From: Acidimicrobiales bacterium
GTDB taxonomy: Bacteria; Actinomycetota; Acidimicrobiia; Acidimicrobiales; Palsa-688
Assembly: GCA_019241495.1 (NCBI GenBank)
Contig: JAFAWZ010000028.1
Coordinates: forward strand, 1-8,451
DNA: 8,451 nucleotides
Reading direction: 5' to 3'
Part shown: positions 6,124-8,451 of the stretch, piece by piece
Layout: each line of letters starts with the position of its first letter
Position numbering within the stretch: position 1 is the first letter of the stretch
Translations under genes and position numbers: made by a program
Notes under the pieces: model-generated
What the model saw: only the letters and a program-made list of their open reading frames with translations
Told to the model about the DNA's origin: nothing
Databases searched by the model: none

Positions 6124-6627
6124 GTGGGTGGATATGACGACGATATCCTGGGAAACACGACGCTGATCGACGACCCCGGCAGCGGTCTGGACGCAGTGAG
6201 CAAGCGGATCATCGAGCAGCTCCAGCAGGACGGGCGCCGCTCCTATGCGGCCATCGCCCGAGCCGTGGGCCTGTCGGAGGCGGCGACCCGCCAGAGGGTT
6301 CAGCGGCTGATCGACGAGCGCGTCGTCCAGATCGCCGCGGTGACCGATGCCGCGGCCATCGGCTTCCACCGCATGGCCCTGCTCGGCATCAAAGTGGAGG
6401 GGGACATCCGACGAGTGGCCGAAGAGCTGACCGCCCTTCCCGAAGCGGAGTACGTCGTCATCTGCGCCGGGCAGTTCGACGTGCTGGTGGAGCTCCTCTG
6501 CGTGGACGACGAGCATCTGCTGCAGGTCATCGACGAGTCGGTTCGAACCATCGCCGGCGTGACCAGCACCGAGACGTTCGTGTACCTGAAAGTGGCCAAG
6601 GAGACCTACCAGTGGGGGACGAGATGA
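6124..6627 (+). CDS. Lrp/AsnC family transcriptional regulator
   Basis: This 167-residue DNA-binding regulator has the usual two-part build. Residues 23-82 form an AsnC-type winged helix-turn-helix (LDAVSKRIIEQLQQDGRRSYAAIARAVGLSEAATRQRVQRL, read in two parts, recognition helix about 51-63). Residues about 86-158 form the RAM/effector domain, with the GQFDVLVELLC segment (116-126) matching the conserved G-x-F/Y-D turn that binds amino-acid ligands and drives oligomerisation. GTG 6124 is chosen because it falls just downstream of a good promoter; the frame is open far upstream, but only antisense to the aldehyde dehydrogenase. A shorter GTG start at 6195-6197 would cut into the DNA-binding domain. 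It is divergent from the aldehyde dehydrogenase/ald pair and overlaps the aminotransferase, so it most likely controls both arms in response to an amine, amino acid or GABA-like ligand. Confidence 0.92.
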   Translation: MGGYDDDILGNTTLIDDPGSGLDAVSKRIIEQLQQDGRRSYAAIARAVGLSEAATRQRVQRLIDERVVQIAAVTDAAAIGFHRMALLGIKVEGDIRRVAEELTALPEAEYVVICAGQFDVLVELLCVDDEHLLQVIDESVRTIAGVTSTETFVYLKVAKETYQWGTR

Positions 6628-7994
6628 CCTACGACCACCAACAACTGCAGGATGCGGCCAAGCGCCACCTCTGGATGCATTTCACCCGTATGGGCGCCTA
6701 CGCCTCGCACGAGATCCCCGTGATGGTCCGGGGCGACGGACCGTGGGTGTGGGACAGCAAGGGGCGCCGCTATCTGGACGGGCTGTCCGGGCTGTTCGTC
6801 GTCCAAGCCGGCCACGGCCGGAGAGAGCTGGCCGAGGCGGCCAGCCGGCAGGCTGGGGAGCTGGCCTACTTCCCCATCTGGAGCTACGCCCATCCGAACG
6901 CCATCGAGCTGTCGGAGAGGCTGGCCGGACTGGCGCCGGGGGACTTGAACCGGGTGTTCTTCACGACGGGCGGGGGCGAGGCGGTGGAGACGGCGTGGAA
7001 GCTGGCCCGCCAGTACTTCCGGGCCACCGGGCAGCCCGGCCGATACAAGGTCCTGTCCCGGGAGATCGCCTACCACGGCACCACCATGGGGGCGCTGTCG
7101 ATCACCGGCCTGCCCTCCATCAAAGAGCCGTTCGAGCCGCTCGTGCCGGGGTCGGTGCGGGTAGCCAACACCAACTTCTATCGGGCACCCGAGCACGGGG
7201 ACGACCCGGTGGCCTTCGGGCTGTGGGCCGCCCGGGACATCGAGCGGCGGATCCAGATGGAAGGGCCTGACACAGTGGCTGCGGTGTTCCTCGAACCGGT
7301 GCAGAACGCCGGGGGTTGCTTCCCGCCCCCTCCCGGGTACTTCGCCGAGGTGCGCCGCATATGCGACCGCTACGGCGTGCTGCTGGTCTCAGACGAGGTG
7401 ATCTGCGCCTTCGGCCGCTTGGGGACGTGGTTCGGCGCCACCAGATACGGCTACCAGCCCGACATGATCACCTGCGCCAAGGGCATGACGAGCGGCTACT
7501 CCCCTCTCGGCGCGCTGCTCGTGGACGACCGGCTCATGGAGCCGTTCCTCGACGGAACGGCCACCTTCGCCCACGGTTTCACCTTCGGCGGCCATCCCGT
7601 CTCCAGCGCGGTGGCCCTGGCCAACCTCGACCTGTTCGAGAACGAGGACCTGGTGGGAGGAGTGGCCTCCCGGTCGGGGGCGTTTCGGGCCGTGCTGGAA
7701 GGATTGCGGGACCTCCCCATCGTCGGCGACGTGCGCGGCGACGGCTTCTTCTACGGGATAGAGCTGGTGAAGGACCGGGCCACCCGGGCGTCGTTCGACC
7801 ACGAGGAGTCCGAGCGCCTGCTGCGGGGTTTCCTCTCGGGTGCCTTGTTCGACGCCGGCCTGGTGTGCCGAGCCGACGATCGCGGCGATCCGGTCATCCA
7901 GTTGGCTCCACCTTTGATCTGCGAGCAGGAGCACTTCGATCTCATCGGCGAGGTGCTGCGCTCGGTCCTGACCGAGGCCGTCAGGCGCATCTGA
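6624..7994 (+). CDS. Class III PLP-dependent omega-aminotransferase (putrescine/diamine type, probable)
   Basis: This fold-type I aminotransferase would move the terminal amino group of an amine (putrescine is the best guess) to a 2-oxoacid. The 456-residue product shows the N-terminal substrate-channel segment LWMHFTRM (16-23), the phosphate-binding loop TTGGGEA (114-120), HGTT (151-154), EPVQNAGG (224-231), SDEVICAFGR with Asp257 contacting the PLP pyridine nitrogen, the PLP-lysine Lys286 in CAKGMTSGYSPLGA, and FTFGGHP (319-325) with Thr320 from the partner subunit. ATG 6624 overlaps the regulator stop as ATGA and has GGGGG five bases upstream; an in-frame GTG at 6612 would add four residues. 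The phosphate loop has Gly118 where many family members have Ser. Taurine, beta-alanine or other omega-amine substrates, and pyruvate versus 2-oxoglutarate as acceptor, cannot be settled from sequence. Confidence 0.9.
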   Translation: MTYDHQQLQDAAKRHLWMHFTRMGAYASHEIPVMVRGDGPWVWDSKGRRYLDGLSGLFVVQAGHGRRELAEAASRQAGELAYFPIWSYAHPNAIELSERLAGLAPGDLNRVFFTTGGGEAVETAWKLARQYFRATGQPGRYKVLSREIAYHGTTMGALSITGLPSIKEPFEPLVPGSVRVANTNFYRAPEHGDDPVAFGLWAARDIERRIQMEGPDTVAAVFLEPVQNAGGCFPPPPGYFAEVRRICDRYGVLLVSDEVICAFGRLGTWFGATRYGYQPDMITCAKGMTSGYSPLGALLVDDRLMEPFLDGTATFAHGFTFGGHPVSSAVALANLDLFENEDLVGGVASRSGAFRAVLEGLRDLPIVGDVRGDGFFYGIELVKDRATRASFDHEESERLLRGFLSGALFDAGLVCRADDRGDPVIQLAPPLICEQEHFDLIGEVLRSVLTEAVRRI

Positions 7995-8034
7995 GAAAGC
8001 TGTCGCTGTCTCGGGCCTGAGCGGACCCGGCAGA

Positions 8035-8451
8035 TCAGGACTCGGGCTCTTCGGTCCCCTCCTCTGAGGGCGCCTCGCCACCGACCGACCCGCCGCCTTC
8101 GAGGTACTCGGCCCACGCCGCCTGAGCTTCGGACTCCGGTTCGAAGTCGGTGAAGCCGGCTGCTCCGATGTAGTTCCCCTGCTCGTCGTAGGCGTGCTCG
8201 CCGAATGCATCGCGGTACTCGGCCGCCACCTCGCCGCCCTCGGCCGCCTGCTTGATCGACAGGCTGATGCGCCTGCGCTGCAGGTCGATCTCGATGATCT
8301 TCACCCACAGCTCCTCGCTCGGGCTCACAACCTGCTCGGGCAGGTCCACGTGGTGGTTGGCCATCTCGGAGATGTGGACCAGGCCCTCGATGCCGTCGCC
8401 CACCTGAACGAACGCCCCGAACGGCACCAGCTTCGTCACCCGGCCGTACAC
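8035..8451 (-). CDS. rpsA: 30S ribosomal protein S1, C-terminal part (5' end outside the window)
   Basis: The visible 138 residues are the C-terminus of ribosomal protein S1, which helps bring mRNA to the 30S subunit. The first roughly 68 residues are most of an S1 (OB-fold) domain: VYGRVTKLVPFGAFVQVGDGIEGLVHISEM, read in two parts, and ISLSIKQA. An acidic, Ala/Glu/Gly-rich tail follows, containing AFGEHAYDEQGNYIGAAGF, a motif typical of actinobacterial S1. The gene continues beyond the right edge; the GTG at the edge is an internal Val codon, not the start. It converges with the aminotransferase across 40 bases that hold only weak inverted repeats (for example CGGG-N10-CCCG at 8013-8030). 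Confidence 0.93.
   Translation of the reverse strand: MYGRVTKLVPFGAFVQVGDGIEGLVHISEMANHHVDLPEQVVSPSEELWVKIIEIDLQRRRISLSIKQAAEGGEVAAEYRDAFGEHAYDEQGNYIGAAGFTDFEPESEAQAAWAEYLEGGGSVGGEAPSEEGTEEPES

Noticed and set aside
6540..6549. Perfect palindrome GGTTCGAACC
   Set aside because: It lies inside the regulator coding sequence and lacks the four-base centre of a LexA box; best explained by codon choice.
7995..8034. Possible terminator between the aminotransferase and rpsA
   Set aside because: The best pairing is only four to five base pairs with a ten-base loop and no T-run, too weak to call.

Overview
The window looks like a chromosomal segment of a high-GC actinobacterium. All protein-coding frames have strong G/C third-position bias. 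The rpsA, coaE and uvrB genes occur in the order typical of Actinomycetota, the S1 C-terminal tail has an actinobacterial-style motif (AFGEHAYDEQGNYIG), and there is a BldC-like helix-turn-helix protein. A deep-branching class such as Acidimicrobiia is plausible, but I cannot prove it from this sequence alone. I see no mobile elements, tRNA or rRNA genes, or CRISPR arrays.

Layout. Positions 1-20 hold a palindrome that fits the Gram-positive LexA (SOS) box. Positions 46-2118 (-) encode UvrB, and 2201-2836 (-) encode dephospho-CoA kinase (CoaE). A divergent, roughly 280-bp non-coding stretch follows (2837-3114). Next comes a small BldC/MerR-type DNA-binding protein (about 3115-3453, +) that ends in a Lys-Pro/Ser-Ala repeat tail. 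It converges on alanine dehydrogenase (3472-4587, -), with a perfect 13-bp-stem hairpin between them. Alanine dehydrogenase overlaps by four bases the end of a gamma-aminobutyraldehyde dehydrogenase gene (4584-6011, -). A 112-bp AT-richer divergent promoter region (6012-6123) then leads into an Lrp/AsnC regulator (6124-6627, +), which overlaps by four bases a class III omega-aminotransferase (6624-7994, +). The window ends inside rpsA (8035 onward, -), with only its C-terminal part visible.

How the genes work together. The middle block reads as a diamine (probably putrescine) catabolic cassette around its own Lrp/AsnC regulator. The aminotransferase would turn a terminal amine into an aldehyde while making alanine or glutamate from a 2-oxoacid. 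The aldehyde dehydrogenase would oxidise 4-aminobutanal to GABA. If pyruvate is the amino acceptor, alanine dehydrogenase would return the alanine to pyruvate with release of ammonium, closing the amino-group loop. The regulator sits on the divergent promoter between the two arms and has a good sigma-70-like promoter placed for a leaderless or nearly leaderless transcript. The cassette and the BldC-like gene lie between rpsA and coaE, genes that are otherwise close neighbours in many actinobacteria. The most notable non-coding signals are the LexA-type box at the left edge, the hairpin overlapping the alanine dehydrogenase stop codon, and the promoter/operator region at 6075-6124.
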